19,923 nt of DNA, taken from NCBI GenBank assembly GCA_050733935.1, contig JBOHUC010000114.1, positions 1-19,923 of the forward strand, read 5' to 3'. Both the position numbers and the translations under genes were made by a program. Below are positions 7,184 through 15,942 of this stretch, piece by piece; position 1 is the stretch's first letter; the number at the start of each line of letters is the position of its first letter. The notes beneath the pieces were generated by a model that worked only from the letters and a program-made list of their open reading frames with translations, was not told the origin of the DNA and did not search any database. Source of the stretch: JBOHUC01 sp050733935. Its GTDB lineage: Bacteria > Eisenbacteria > RBG-16-71-46 > DASYSL01.

Positions 7184-7846
7184 GTGCGAGGGAACGGACG
7201 GAACCCGATCGGATCGGGCGGGCGCACCGGAAGCGGTGCGCACACGGGACGCGGAGGGCGTGCGGCGTGGCTCGCGCTGTGCGCGGGGGTGGCGCTCTCC
7301 GCCGTGCTGTCCGCGGGGTGTCTCGGCGATCCTGAGATCGAGGACACGTGGACGCGGGTCGACATGGACGGCGTGACGCTCTCGCCCGACCAGCCGCTCA
7401 CCGTCGGCTCTCGCTGCTCGGTGTCGGTCCACACGCGCATCACCTACCGCGCGATCGTGACCGGCTTCGTGATCACGGAGCTCCGGGCAAGCACGATTCC
7501 GCCGTCCATGCTCGGGATCGGCCCAACCCAGCCGCGGCTCCGCATGGCCACCGACATCGACAACCTGCTCGCGAACTCGGTCACGATGGGCCGTGCGACA
7601 CGTGCGATCACCGGCTGGAATCACCTGATCCAACGGCTCGACCAGTCGTTCTCGGGCTCGGTGCCGGCCACGATCGATACGACCGGCTCGAGTGCCTATC
7701 TCTTTCTCGTGTCGTACCTGGGAGAAGGCGAGGAAGTCGAGCAGCCGGACGGTTCGGATTCGCTCGTCGTCACACCGTTCATCTCGACGGAGATGGAGAT
7801 TCTCCCGATCGGGATGCCGATCGCGATCGGGAGCACCGTCCCCTGA
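7184..7846 (+). CDS. lipoprotein of unknown function
   Basis: A 220-residue protein. GTG 7184 follows a good ribosome site (GAAGGGAGGAG, about 7171-7181). The N-terminus is unusually long and Arg/Gly-rich (about 27 residues) before a hydrophobic core and lipobox SAGC (Cys46). A later start is possible, but none has a better ribosome site. The mature part has no motif I recognise. It looks beta-rich (RCSVSVHTRITYRAIVTGFVITELRAS, SSAYLFLVSYLG) with a central region that may be helical (DIDNLLANSVTMGRATRAITGW), which suggests an Ig-like or beta-sandwich fold. Its stop is immediately followed by the next barrel gene, so the two are probably co-translated and may be partners in the outer membrane. 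Confidence 0.7.
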   Translation: MRGNGRNPIGSGGRTGSGAHTGRGGRAAWLALCAGVALSAVLSAGCLGDPEIEDTWTRVDMDGVTLSPDQPLTVGSRCSVSVHTRITYRAIVTGFVITELRASTIPPSMLGIGPTQPRLRMATDIDNLLANSVTMGRATRAITGWNHLIQRLDQSFSGSVPATIDTTGSSAYLFLVSYLGEGEEVEQPDGSDSLVVTPFISTEMEILPIGMPIAIGSTVP

Positions 7847-7848
7847 CG

Positions 7849-8529
7849 GTGTCCGTTCGACGCAGGGCGCGTCCGGCCCGCGGCGTGCGCGCCGCGAGCA
7901 CGGCAGTGATTCCGGCTGCCGTGCTGTTCGCCGTTTGTCTCGCGAGCGACGCGTACGCGCTTCCCGCTCCTCGAATTTCCGCGGCCATTCTCGCGGGCGG
8001 GCTCATGCCCGACGCGAAACTGGCCGATTACCAGTGGGACGCGACGCCGCGGTTCAGCTGGGGCGCTCAGGCGCTCTTCGGATGGAACCGCTTCGCGACC
8101 GGACTGCGCTTCACGCAGTCGGGCACGACGCAGACGATCGGTCTCCCCGATCCGTCTTCCGCGGCGGACGTGACGAGCACGACCTGGGAGCTGCTCGGGC
8201 AAGGACGCATCGCAACCTTCGGAGGCAATCAGGTGAACGCTTTGGCGACCGTGGGACGCATCCGCCTGGGCTACGACCCGGAGAGCGTCACGATCGATGT
8301 CTCCGGCTCTCCGGTGGTCGTCGATCTCGAGCCGGTGAACGAGTGGGTGACCGGTGTCGGGCTCGGCGTCGAGGCGCCCGTGGCACGGGCCCTGACCGCA
8401 GGGCTCGAGGTGGACCACCGCATGTTCCGCATGACGACCGCGCACCGCTCGGGCGACGAAATCGTGATCGGACGCGAGTCGTTCCACGAATGGAGCGCGC
8501 GGGTCTCGCTCGCGTGGAGCCTGCGATGA
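7849..8529 (+). CDS. outer-membrane beta-barrel protein
   Basis: A 226-residue protein. I place the start at GTG 7849, two bases after the previous stop, which leaves an Arg-rich n-region, a hydrophobic core (AVIPAAVLFAVCLASD) and cleavage near AYA|L. No strong ribosome site precedes it, and GTG 7885 is an alternative. The mature part reads as a small beta-barrel: RISAAILAGGLM, RFSWGAQALFGWNRFATGLRFTQSGTTQTIG, TSTTWELLGQGRIATFGG, NALATVGRIRLGYD, WVTGVGLGVEAP, ALTAGLEVDHRMFRM, EWSARVSLAWSLR. Each segment alternates polar and apolar residues. The stop overlaps the next ATG (ATGA). It is probably an eight- to ten-stranded barrel. Function is unknown. Confidence 0.72.
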   Translation: MSVRRRARPARGVRAASTAVIPAAVLFAVCLASDAYALPAPRISAAILAGGLMPDAKLADYQWDATPRFSWGAQALFGWNRFATGLRFTQSGTTQTIGLPDPSSAADVTSTTWELLGQGRIATFGGNQVNALATVGRIRLGYDPESVTIDVSGSPVVVDLEPVNEWVTGVGLGVEAPVARALTAGLEVDHRMFRMTTAHRSGDEIVIGRESFHEWSARVSLAWSLR

Positions 8530-9521
8530 GCCGCCTCCTCGCGATGGCCGTTCTGCTCGGGTCGTCCGTTTGCGCCGCCTCGAGCGCGCGCGCGCAGATG
8601 ACCGATCCGGGCTCGCCCGTGCCACCCGCCGACTCGATCGTCGCGCTCGGCGGCGCCGTGGCCGAAGACGCTCCGTCAACGCCACCTGCGAGCGAGCCTC
8701 AACCGGCCGCGCTCGGTGGTGCGGCCTGGGCACCGGCTCCGGCGGCCACGACTCCCGCGACCGCTGCGGCGCCGAAGAAGGCCGTGGCGAATCCGATCAT
8801 GCAGTCGATCCGGAAAGTGAAGCTCGACAAGAGCGATCACAACGTCCTGCGCGCGGGTCCGGGGGATGCGTTCGCGATCGCGGGCGTGCTTCCGAAGGGC
8901 GGGTCGTTCCCCGTGATCGCGAAGAGCGGCGACTGGTACGACGTGCGCCTTTCGGACTCCGAGACGGCGTGGATCCACTCCTCCCTCGTCACCGAGTTCG
9001 ACGACCTGTCGGATCTCGAGTTCAAGGCGAACCCGAAGCTCTACTCGCGCACGGGCAGCTACGCGATCTCGGGCTATGCGGGTGCGTACGCGTTCGACCG
9101 GAAGTCGAACTCGTTCCTGGCCGGCGGACGCCTCGGTTACTACGTGCTCGACCGGCTCCAGGCGGAGGTCGGCGTGGCGTGGACGCACGTCAAGCGTCCG
9201 GCCGAGATCGTCGAGACCCTGTTCGGCCTCGAGCTCGAGAGCGAAGAGTTCCACATGCTGTACTACGACCTCGGCGTGACGTTCGAAATCCTTCCGGGCC
9301 GGCAGATGGTGCCGTTCGTCACGGGCGGCGCCGGCTCGACGATCATGCAGGGCCGCTCCGAGCCGAGCTACAACTTCGGCGCCGGAACCATGCTCTTCCT
9401 CAAGAAACGAAATCTGGTGCGCTGGGAAGTCCGGAGCTACCGCTTCACGTCCGGCCCCGACGACGAGCGCGTCTCGAACAGCAACATCACGTTCACTCTC
9501 GGCACCTCGTATCTCTTCTAG
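8526..9521 (+). CDS. SH3-domain plus outer-membrane beta-barrel fusion protein
   Basis: A 331-residue exported protein whose ATG overlaps the previous stop. The signal peptide ends near ARA|Q (about residue 23). A Pro/Ala linker follows to about residue 88. A bacterial SH3 domain lies at about 96-156: VLRAGPGDAFAIAGVLPKGGSFPVIAKSG, the DWYDVRLSDSETAWIHSS section and the classic W-x-x-V and A-W-I-H-S/x features. The rest (about 170-331) is an eight-stranded barrel: GSYAISGYAGAYAFD, SFLAGGRLGYYVLDRLQAEVGVAWT, MLYYDLGVTFEIL, MVPFVTGGAGST, RWEVRSYRF, ending TLGTSYLF with terminal Phe. SH3b domains commonly bind peptidoglycan or peptide stems, so this protein may tie the outer membrane to the cell wall, in the manner of OmpA but with SH3 in place of the OmpA domain. 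Confidence 0.85.
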   Translation: MSRLLAMAVLLGSSVCAASSARAQMTDPGSPVPPADSIVALGGAVAEDAPSTPPASEPQPAALGGAAWAPAPAATTPATAAAPKKAVANPIMQSIRKVKLDKSDHNVLRAGPGDAFAIAGVLPKGGSFPVIAKSGDWYDVRLSDSETAWIHSSLVTEFDDLSDLEFKANPKLYSRTGSYAISGYAGAYAFDRKSNSFLAGGRLGYYVLDRLQAEVGVAWTHVKRPAEIVETLFGLELESEEFHMLYYDLGVTFEILPGRQMVPFVTGGAGSTIMQGRSEPSYNFGAGTMLFLKKRNLVRWEVRSYRFTSGPDDERVSNSNITFTLGTSYLF

Positions 9522-9529
9522 GAGGCCTC

Positions 9530-10102
9530 ATGCGTGCCGTTGATCGCCGCACCCTCGTTCTCGGACTCGCGACGCTCACGCTTTGTGCGGCCGCCACGGC
9601 GCCCGCGCCGGCGCGCGAGCGCGTCCCCGTCGGGGCGAAGAGCGGGATCGACATCGCGCAGGCGGCGGCACACTCGTGGGCGCCGGACGCGGTGCTCGTC
9701 TACCTCGAGAACGACGAGGACGTAGACGGCGCCGGAGCCGCGGATCGCTGGGGCTACCTCTACTACTCGCCGGGACGCGAGCTGTCGCGCATCTACTCCG
9801 TGCGCGACGGCAAGATCCTCGAAGCCGAGAATCTCCAGATGCAGTTCGATGCGCCTCCCCTGACGAACGGCTGGCTCGACAGCGGGGCTGCGGTCGCGGC
9901 GGCGGAGGCGGGGCCTGGCGGCGAGTTCCGTCGCGAGCAGTCCGGACGCCTCGCGACCATGCTCCTCATGCGCGGCGCGTTCCACGGCGGCGATCCGAAC
10001 GAGACCACGTGGACGCTCATCTACACGTCGCCGCGCGCGCCTTCCCTCTTCGTGGTCGTGGACGCGCTCGAAGGCAAAGTGCGTCGCACGTGGCGGGGAT
10101 GA
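9530..10102 (+). CDS. exported PepSY-like protein of unknown function
   Basis: A 190-residue protein. ATG 9530 follows GGAGG at 9521-9525, which overlaps the previous stop codon. The signal peptide ends near APA|R (about residue 28). The mature part shows LVYLENDEDVDGAGAADRWGYLYYSPGRELSRIYSVRDGKI, then a linker, then TTWTLIYTSPRAPSLFVVVDALEGKV. The pattern W-x-Y-x-Y-S-P...x-V-x-D-G-x-I, repeated as W-T-L-I-Y...V-V-D-A-x-x-G-K-V, resembles PepSY-like periplasmic folds. I make that comparison by shape, not by a diagnostic motif. It sits between the SH3-barrel protein and the coiled-coil protein, which suggests a periplasmic accessory. The stop TGA overlaps the next ATG. Confidence 0.72.
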   Translation: MRAVDRRTLVLGLATLTLCAAATAPAPARERVPVGAKSGIDIAQAAAHSWAPDAVLVYLENDEDVDGAGAADRWGYLYYSPGRELSRIYSVRDGKILEAENLQMQFDAPPLTNGWLDSGAAVAAAEAGPGGEFRREQSGRLATMLLMRGAFHGGDPNETTWTLIYTSPRAPSLFVVVDALEGKVRRTWRG

Positions 10103-11052
10103 CGCACATGCGCCCCACGGCATTCGTTTTCGGCATGGTGATCGTGGCTCTGGCAGCTGCGGTCGCGACGGTCCTCACGCCGGCGCGTTCCGTTCACGCA
10201 GACGAGACGACGAGCGCTCCGACTCCTCCGGCTCCCGCTCCGGCTCCCGCTCCCGCGCCCGTCATGGACGCTCCGATTCCCGAGCCGCAGGGTGTGACGG
10301 AAGTCGAAGTCTCGACGATCAAGCCCAAGCGCACCAAGCATCCGACGCTCCGGTTCCTCAAGGAGAATCGCGACTTCCTGCGCGCGCAGCTCGACCTGCT
10401 CCGGCAGACCGCGCGCCAGCGTGCGGCGGGCTCGGACGCGATCGACCCGCGCCATCTCGCCTACCAGGAGATGCTCACCCGAATTCTCGCGGCGAAGGAT
10501 TCGACGGCCGCGTCGACCGATGCGTTCGGCCGGCAGGCCCTGCTCGAGAGCATTCGCCAGCTCGGCGACCTCGAAACCCAGCTCGATCTCTTCGAGCAGC
10601 TCCTCGCCGACCAGCGGGGTCGCCTCGCACGCCTCGAAGAGGACTTCACGGGCCGGCAGGAGACCGCACTCATCGTGCTCCTGAGTGGGGCGCCGGGCAC
10701 CACGGCTCCGGCGATGGTCGAAGTGAAGCTCGAGGACAGCACGACCGTGCGCGTGCCGCTCGCGCCCGAGCATCGCGAATCGCTCGCGCACGGTGGCATC
10801 GCGCAGCTCTTCCACGGGTTCGTCGAGCCGCGCGAGCAGGTGATTGCGGTCACGCCGTCGAATGGCACGGTCGCGGGAGCGGGCGAAACTTTGTACGTGA
10901 CGCTCGAGCCGGCGCGCAACCGTCTCACGTTCCTGCGCCTGCACCTCGGCGGATCGGTGGCACCCGGCGCTCCCGGGACGACCTCCGGCGGTTCGGGCAT
11001 CAAAGCGACCACCTGGCTCCTCGAGGCCGACACGCGGCTCGGCGCCCGCTAG
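10099..11052 (+). CDS. periplasmic Pro-Ala-linker and coiled-coil protein
   Basis: A 317-residue exported protein. ATG 10099 overlaps the previous stop (ATGA). ATG 10108 is an alternative with a slightly better-spaced GGCGGGG. The hydrophobic signal ends at VHA|D (about residue 34). A Pro-Ala repeat (APAPAPAPAP, about 45-55) is of the type found in TonB-like proteins that cross the periplasm. Helical coiled-coil sequence follows at about 83-188: LRFLKENRDFLRAQLDLLRQ, a SIRQLGDLETQLDLFEQLL heptad section and LEEDF. The last ~130 residues are beta-rich (MVEVKLEDSTTVRVPL, GETLYVTLEPARNRLTFLRLHLGG). This suggests a periplasmic spanning or scaffold protein. No catalytic motif is seen. It directly precedes the giant TPR gene. 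Confidence 0.78.
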   Translation: MTHMRPTAFVFGMVIVALAAAVATVLTPARSVHADETTSAPTPPAPAPAPAPAPVMDAPIPEPQGVTEVEVSTIKPKRTKHPTLRFLKENRDFLRAQLDLLRQTARQRAAGSDAIDPRHLAYQEMLTRILAAKDSTAASTDAFGRQALLESIRQLGDLETQLDLFEQLLADQRGRLARLEEDFTGRQETALIVLLSGAPGTTAPAMVEVKLEDSTTVRVPLAPEHRESLAHGGIAQLFHGFVEPREQVIAVTPSNGTVAGAGETLYVTLEPARNRLTFLRLHLGGSVAPGAPGTTSGGSGIKATTWLLEADTRLGAR

Positions 11053-11079
11053 GGCGCCGGCCCGCGGTTCCGCCGGCCC
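11053..11079 (+). promoter_or_regulatory. GC-rich hairpin in the leader of the giant TPR gene
   Basis: The 27 bases between the stop of the coiled-coil gene and the ATG of the TPR gene hold two copies of GCCGGC (11056-11061 and 11072-11077). They can pair as an 8 bp stem, GGGC..CGGC with GCCGGCCC, with a two-base bulge and a 10-base loop. No purine-rich ribosome site is visible, and the stem would occupy the position where one belongs. There is no T run, so it is not a normal terminator. It may tune translation of the large protein (inference). Confidence 0.3.
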
Positions 11080-14000
11080 ATGATTCCCGCTCTTCGCGCC
11101 CTCGCACTCGCGTGCTGGCTCGTGGCCGGCGCGTCGATTGCGTTTGCCGCAGCACCGGCCGCGCCCGCCGCGTCCCCCGTGCCCTCAACGCCGGCGGCGC
11201 ACGATTCGCTTCCTCCGCATGCGCTCGGCCTCGGCCGCGCGGCGTTCGAGCGGAGCGCCGACCAGCTCCTCGGCGTGATCGAGAATCTCGAGCAAGTGGC
11301 GCTCGCGCCGGCACCCTCGTTCCCCGAAGCCGATCGCGCCGCGTTCCTGCTCGGGGAGGCGTATCTCGCGCTCGGAAGCCGGGAGCGGTTCGCCTCGCTC
11401 GCGGCGACGGTCGCCGGATGGCGGCGCACGAGTCCGTACACCGAGTGGATCGCCTGGCGGCAGAAGCTCCTTGCCGGCGGTGCGGGCGATTCCTTGAACG
11501 CGCTCTTCGCGGACGGAAAGTTCGACACGACCACACGGATTGGTCGCGATCTCGCGGCCGCGGCCGTGATCCGCCGCGCGACCGCGATGGCCGCGTCGGG
11601 TCAGGATCCCGGGCCCGTGCTCGCGAGCCTGCCGCACGGCAGCCGCCATGCGGGACGCGCCCACCACATGCAGGGCGTGGCGGCGCTCGAGCGCAATGCG
11701 CCCGAGGAGGGCCGCGCGTCCTTGCGCGCGCTCCTCGAAGCGGACTCTCTCTATGCGGCGCGGCGCGACGTGCTGCTCGCGCTCGCCGGGCTCGCGATGG
11801 ACGGATCGAGCTGGGCGGAGGCCTCGGACCTCTACGCCCGGGCGGACCGCGATTGGACGCGCGAACGCGACGCGCTCGTTGGAATCGGCGCGCGCGCCGA
11901 GTTCGATTCGCTGTGGGCGTACTGGCGAAGCGACGCATCCCTCTCGGATGCGATCGCGCTCGACGCACGCCCGGTCGAGGAGCGGGCCCGCCTCCTCACG
12001 CTCGCGGCGGCGAAGCTCGATCAGAAGCCCGAGGTCGGCATTCCCGCGCTCGATTCTCCGGCGAATTCCGTGCGTTCTCCGTGGCCGATCGCGCCCCCTG
12101 CGGCGGACGCCTGGCGCGCGGTCGAACGCTCGGGGCTCGACCTCGCGGAGACCGAGTACACGCTCGCACGCGAACAGCGAAAGCTCGACGAGGAAACGCG
12201 TCTCCTCGCGGAGCGACGCCGTTACCTCGCCTCCGGCCGCCGGCGCACGGGCAGCGAGGCGCTCGACCTGGGCGACCACGCGCAGGCGCTCGACTCGCTC
12301 GCGCGCGGGCTCGACGATCTCGCGGCCCGGATCCGCGGCGTGCGCGAGGAGGCCGAACGACGCATCGCCGCGCGCACCGCCCGCCTTCTCGCCCTGTGCG
12401 ACGACCAGCTCCTGTGGACCCGTGGGATGCGCCACTTCCACATCGAGGGCCCGCACCGCGAGCGTCCGATCCGCGTTCCGGCCGGCGTTCCGAGCCCGGA
12501 CTCGCTCACGCGCGAGGAGATCGCGCTCACGCAGGCGATCCGCGCGGGGACCGAGCGCATGGCCGCGAAGGCGCCCGAGCTCATCGCGCGCTCCTACGAA
12601 TCGGCGTGGACCCCGCGGCTCATCGAGCGTGTGGGGACGATGGGCGGACAGGTCCGGGACGCGCGCGCGTGGGCCGGAAGGCTCGAGGCGGCGATCGACT
12701 CGGGCCTCGCGGCCTCGGCGGCGAGCGATTCGCAGCGCGCTCTCGCCGCGCGCGTCGCGGAGCTCACGCGCACCGCCGACTCGCTCCGGATCGCACACCG
12801 CGCCCTCGAGGCACGCACCGCCGCGGAAGCGGTCGCGCAGGCGCTCGCACGCATGGACCGCGAGCGTGAGGCGCTCGACTACGGTCTCGCGGCAGCGGCC
12901 TACGGCGAGGTCGCATTCGCGGGACGGGCCGATTCGATGGCCGTGACCGGAACTGCGGGCGCTCCGGCCGACTCGACGCAGAGTGTCGTCGAATCGCCGG
13001 ACGCGGTCGCGCGCCGCACGGCCGCGATCGCACGCGCGCGCACCTTCCTCGAGCGACATCCCGATTCGTTCGCGCGCGGCGAGATGCGCTTCCGCCTCGC
13101 CGATCTCAGGGTCGCCGAGGATCGACAAACGTTCCGTGAGCGGATGGCGCGCTTCACGAGCGGCGGACAGGGCGAGACGCTTCCGGTCCTCGACTACGCG
13201 GAGCCGCTTGCGCTGTATCGGAGCATCCTCGCCGAGGACTCGACGTTCGCGCACCTCGACGCGGTTCTCTTCAACGCCGGCATGCTCGAGCTCGAAGCGG
13301 GCGATCCCGCGGCCGAACGCTCGTTCTCCCAGCTCGTCGCCCGTTTCCCCGAGTCGGCGCACGGCCAGGAGGCGTATCTCAGGCTCGGCGACATGCGCTT
13401 CGCCGACAAGCAGTACGGCGATTGCATCGGCTTCTACGAGCGGTCGGCCGCGGGTCCGGACTCCGGTCTCCGGACGATCGCCCTCTACAAGATGGGCTGG
13501 GCGCACTACAACCAGGACGGCTATGCGGCGGCGGCCGATGCGTTCCGGCTCGTGCTCGATCTCTACGGGGCGAGCCCGGGCGTGGCCCGCATCGTGGACG
13601 TCGAGGACGAGGCGTTCGCGTATCTCGTCCACTCGTTCGCGCGCGCGGGTGGGGCAGATGCGTTCGCGACGTACTTCGATCGCATCGGCCGGCGACCGTA
13701 CGAGCTCGAGCTCCTGATGGCGATGGGCCAGCACTTCCGTCGCTTCAATCTGTACGCGGAGGCCGCGGCCACGGACAAGCTCTCGATCGCGCGCTTCCCG
13801 AACGATCCGAAGGCGCTCACCGTCGCCGAGCGCCTGATCGACACGCAGAACAAGGTCGGCGAGTCGGCGCAGGTGCGCGAAGCGCAGGCGGCGCTCGCCG
13901 AGCACTTCGCGCCGAAGAGCGCGTGGGCGAAGGAGCAGGCCTCCGATTCGCTCAGGGCCGCAGGGGCGATGCTCGCGCGGCGGAGCTGGACCTCGCTCGC

Positions 14001-15942
14001 GCTCCATCATCGTGCCGAGGGCTTGAAGTCGAACGCCCGGGAAGAGTGGCGGGAAGCGCTGCGTTACGACCGCACTCTGCTCGAGAACTGGCCCGAGGAC
14101 GCGGACGCTCCGATCGTCGAGCTCCGCGCCGGCGACGCGAGCGCCCGCCTCGACGAGTACGAGAGCGCGCTCGCGCACTTCGGCCGCGCGGCCGCCACCG
14201 GGAAGGACAGCACCGCGGCGCTTGCGCTCTTCCAGAGTGTGGCGGTCACGGACCGCTGGTACGAGAGCACGCGCAGCGGAAATGCCCTCGGACGGGATTC
14301 GCTCGCCGCGGCCGTGATGCGGTCCGGGGACCGTCTGCTCGAGCGTTTCCCGACGCACGCCGGGGCCGCGGATGTGGCCTGGCGGCAGGGAAGCCTCGCC
14401 TACGCGCACGGCATGAACGATCGTGCGATCGCGGACTTCGAGCGCTTCGCCGCGCGCCACCCGAACGACGCGCGGACCCCGGTCGCCGCCACGTTGCGGG
14501 CCGAGACCCTGTTCCGGCTCGAGCGTTACGCGGATGCGGAGACGGCGTTCGGCGCCGCCCTCGAAGCCGCCCGCCGCGCGGGCCGGGACTCGCTCGCTCA
14601 GCGCGCGGAGCAGGCGCTTCCGATCTGCGCGCTCCGGCTCGCGGAATCCGCGGTCGCCGCGGATTCCACGGACCACGCGAAACACGCGCAGCTCTTCGAG
14701 GGGGTCGCGACCCGCTATCCGAAGTACGCGCACGCGCACGCGGCGCAGTACCGCGCCGGTCTCTCGTATCTCAAGGCCGGCCGACGCGACGACGGCGTGC
14801 GCGCGTTGCGCGGGCTCATCACGAACTTCCCGAGCAGCGAGTACGTGCGGGACGCGCACCTCGAGATCGCCTCGGCCTTCGAGAAGGGCGGCGATCACGG
14901 CGCGGCCGCGCTCGCGTATCGCGAGTTCGGTGAGCGTTACCCGGACGACGAGAGCGCGGGAAGCGCGCTCCTTCGGTCGGCCGATCACTATGCGCAGGAC
15001 GGCCAGGTCCCGAAGGCCGACGAAATCCGCCTCGGCTACGTGAAGAAATACCCGGGCGATGTCGAGTCCGCGATGACGATCTACGAGGATCTCGCGAAGC
15101 GCGAGCTTGCGACCGTGAACGCGGATCGCCCGATCTCGACCCTGATTCCGCCCGAGGAGGGTGCCGCAGCCCCGACGCCGGCGGGCGCGAAGGGTGCAAA
15201 GGGGACGAAGAGCACGAAGGGCGCAAAGGGCAAGACCGCGGGCAAGGCTTCGAAGGCCGCACCGGCAGCGAAGCCGGCTGCATCGTCCTCACACCTGGCC
15301 GAATACCTGCGCCGCGCGGCGCTCCATCCGGATCTCGCGTCGCGCTCCGTGCTGGCCCAGGTGCGCTACCTCGAGGGCGAGGAGCGGCGTGCGGCGTGCG
15401 AGCGCGTGAAGCTCGTCCAGCCGCTCAAGACTTCGCTCGGCGAGCGAAAGCAGCATCTCGAAGCCGCCATTGCGCTCTATCGGAAGAGCATCGAGCTCGG
15501 CGCGACCGAGTGGGCGCACGCGTCCGCGTACCGGATCGGCGAGACGCTCGTGGGCTTCGGCGAAGCGCTCCAGAAGAGCGAGCGACCGGCCGACCTCGCC
15601 GGCGACGACCTCCTAGCCTATGACGAAGTGCTCGTCCGCGAGAGCCGCGGGTTCTCGGAGCGCGGCGAGGACGTGTGGATGGATCTCCTGCGCCAGAGCA
15701 AGACCAGCCAGGCGAGCGCGAAAGAGAAAAGCGACGAGGACGAGTGGGTCAAGCGCGCCCGCGAGGCGCTCTGGCCGCGCCTCGGACAGCGCTTCCTGTT
15801 CCGGCCCGAGCTCGAGTATCCGCTCCTGAACGGCTCCGCGCCTTCGACCGCGAAGAACACGACTCCGCCGGCGTCCGCGCCCGCGCGCAACGGCGCGCCC
15901 GGGACGAATGGTCTGGCCGAACAGGGAGGAACCGCGCGATGA
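11080..15942 (+). CDS. giant exported TPR-repeat protein (1620 aa)
   Basis: A 1620-residue protein with signal peptide MIPALRALALACWLVAGASI and cleavage near AFA|A (about residue 24). A largely helical N-terminal half (about 25-650) has long Glu/Arg/Ala coiled-coil stretches (about 355-460, 560-610). TPR/YbgF-BamD-like units follow: ARTFLERHPDSFARGEMRFRLADL (~650), FNAGMLELEAGDPAAERSFSQLVARFPES (~730), LYKMGWAHYNQDGYAAAADAFRLVLDLY (~802), and later copies to about 1340. Lys/Ala/Gly-rich repeats at about 1357-1404 form a linker before the C-terminal TPR part. Proteins of this size and make-up occur in Agl-Glt gliding machines (GltI/AgmK-like) and in ExbBD gene clusters, where TPRs scaffold the periplasmic assembly. 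No enzyme motif is seen. The stop overlaps the next gene (ATGA). Confidence 0.9.
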   Translation: MIPALRALALACWLVAGASIAFAAAPAAPAASPVPSTPAAHDSLPPHALGLGRAAFERSADQLLGVIENLEQVALAPAPSFPEADRAAFLLGEAYLALGSRERFASLAATVAGWRRTSPYTEWIAWRQKLLAGGAGDSLNALFADGKFDTTTRIGRDLAAAAVIRRATAMAASGQDPGPVLASLPHGSRHAGRAHHMQGVAALERNAPEEGRASLRALLEADSLYAARRDVLLALAGLAMDGSSWAEASDLYARADRDWTRERDALVGIGARAEFDSLWAYWRSDASLSDAIALDARPVEERARLLTLAAAKLDQKPEVGIPALDSPANSVRSPWPIAPPAADAWRAVERSGLDLAETEYTLAREQRKLDEETRLLAERRRYLASGRRRTGSEALDLGDHAQALDSLARGLDDLAARIRGVREEAERRIAARTARLLALCDDQLLWTRGMRHFHIEGPHRERPIRVPAGVPSPDSLTREEIALTQAIRAGTERMAAKAPELIARSYESAWTPRLIERVGTMGGQVRDARAWAGRLEAAIDSGLAASAASDSQRALAARVAELTRTADSLRIAHRALEARTAAEAVAQALARMDREREALDYGLAAAAYGEVAFAGRADSMAVTGTAGAPADSTQSVVESPDAVARRTAAIARARTFLERHPDSFARGEMRFRLADLRVAEDRQTFRERMARFTSGGQGETLPVLDYAEPLALYRSILAEDSTFAHLDAVLFNAGMLELEAGDPAAERSFSQLVARFPESAHGQEAYLRLGDMRFADKQYGDCIGFYERSAAGPDSGLRTIALYKMGWAHYNQDGYAAAADAFRLVLDLYGASPGVARIVDVEDEAFAYLVHSFARAGGADAFATYFDRIGRRPYELELLMAMGQHFRRFNLYAEAAATDKLSIARFPNDPKALTVAERLIDTQNKVGESAQVREAQAALAEHFAPKSAWAKEQASDSLRAAGAMLARRSWTSLALHHRAEGLKSNAREEWREALRYDRTLLENWPEDADAPIVELRAGDASARLDEYESALAHFGRAAATGKDSTAALALFQSVAVTDRWYESTRSGNALGRDSLAAAVMRSGDRLLERFPTHAGAADVAWRQGSLAYAHGMNDRAIADFERFAARHPNDARTPVAATLRAETLFRLERYADAETAFGAALEAARRAGRDSLAQRAEQALPICALRLAESAVAADSTDHAKHAQLFEGVATRYPKYAHAHAAQYRAGLSYLKAGRRDDGVRALRGLITNFPSSEYVRDAHLEIASAFEKGGDHGAAALAYREFGERYPDDESAGSALLRSADHYAQDGQVPKADEIRLGYVKKYPGDVESAMTIYEDLAKRELATVNADRPISTLIPPEEGAAAPTPAGAKGAKGTKSTKGAKGKTAGKASKAAPAAKPAASSSHLAEYLRRAALHPDLASRSVLAQVRYLEGEERRAACERVKLVQPLKTSLGERKQHLEAAIALYRKSIELGATEWAHASAYRIGETLVGFGEALQKSERPADLAGDDLLAYDEVLVRESRGFSERGEDVWMDLLRQSKTSQASAKEKSDEDEWVKRAREALWPRLGQRFLFRPELEYPLLNGSAPSTAKNTTPPASAPARNGAPGTNGLAEQGGTAR
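15181..15290 (+). repeat. Lys/Ala/Gly-rich repeat tract in the giant TPR gene
   Basis: Short degenerate repeats of the type GCGAAGGGTGCAAAG / AGCACGAAGGGCGCAAAG encode KGAKG, KGTKS and KGAKGK units, then AAPAAKPAA. A related Lys/Ala-rich tract occurs near the start of the next gene. The composition (many AAG and GCA codons, histone-H1-like) differs sharply from the flanking TPR sequence. Confidence 0.7.

Noticed and set aside
10201..10262. CRISPR-like or tandem DNA repeat
   Set aside because: These are short in-frame Pro-Ala codon repeats (GCTCCGGCTCCC units) within a coding gene, with no spacers.
11185..14988. 1267-codon open frame on the minus strand, opposite the giant TPR gene
   Set aside because: Long antisense frames are expected from GC-rich codon bias. 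It is Arg/Glu/Leu-rich with no domain, signal or ribosome site, while the plus-strand frame has a signal peptide and TPR repeats.
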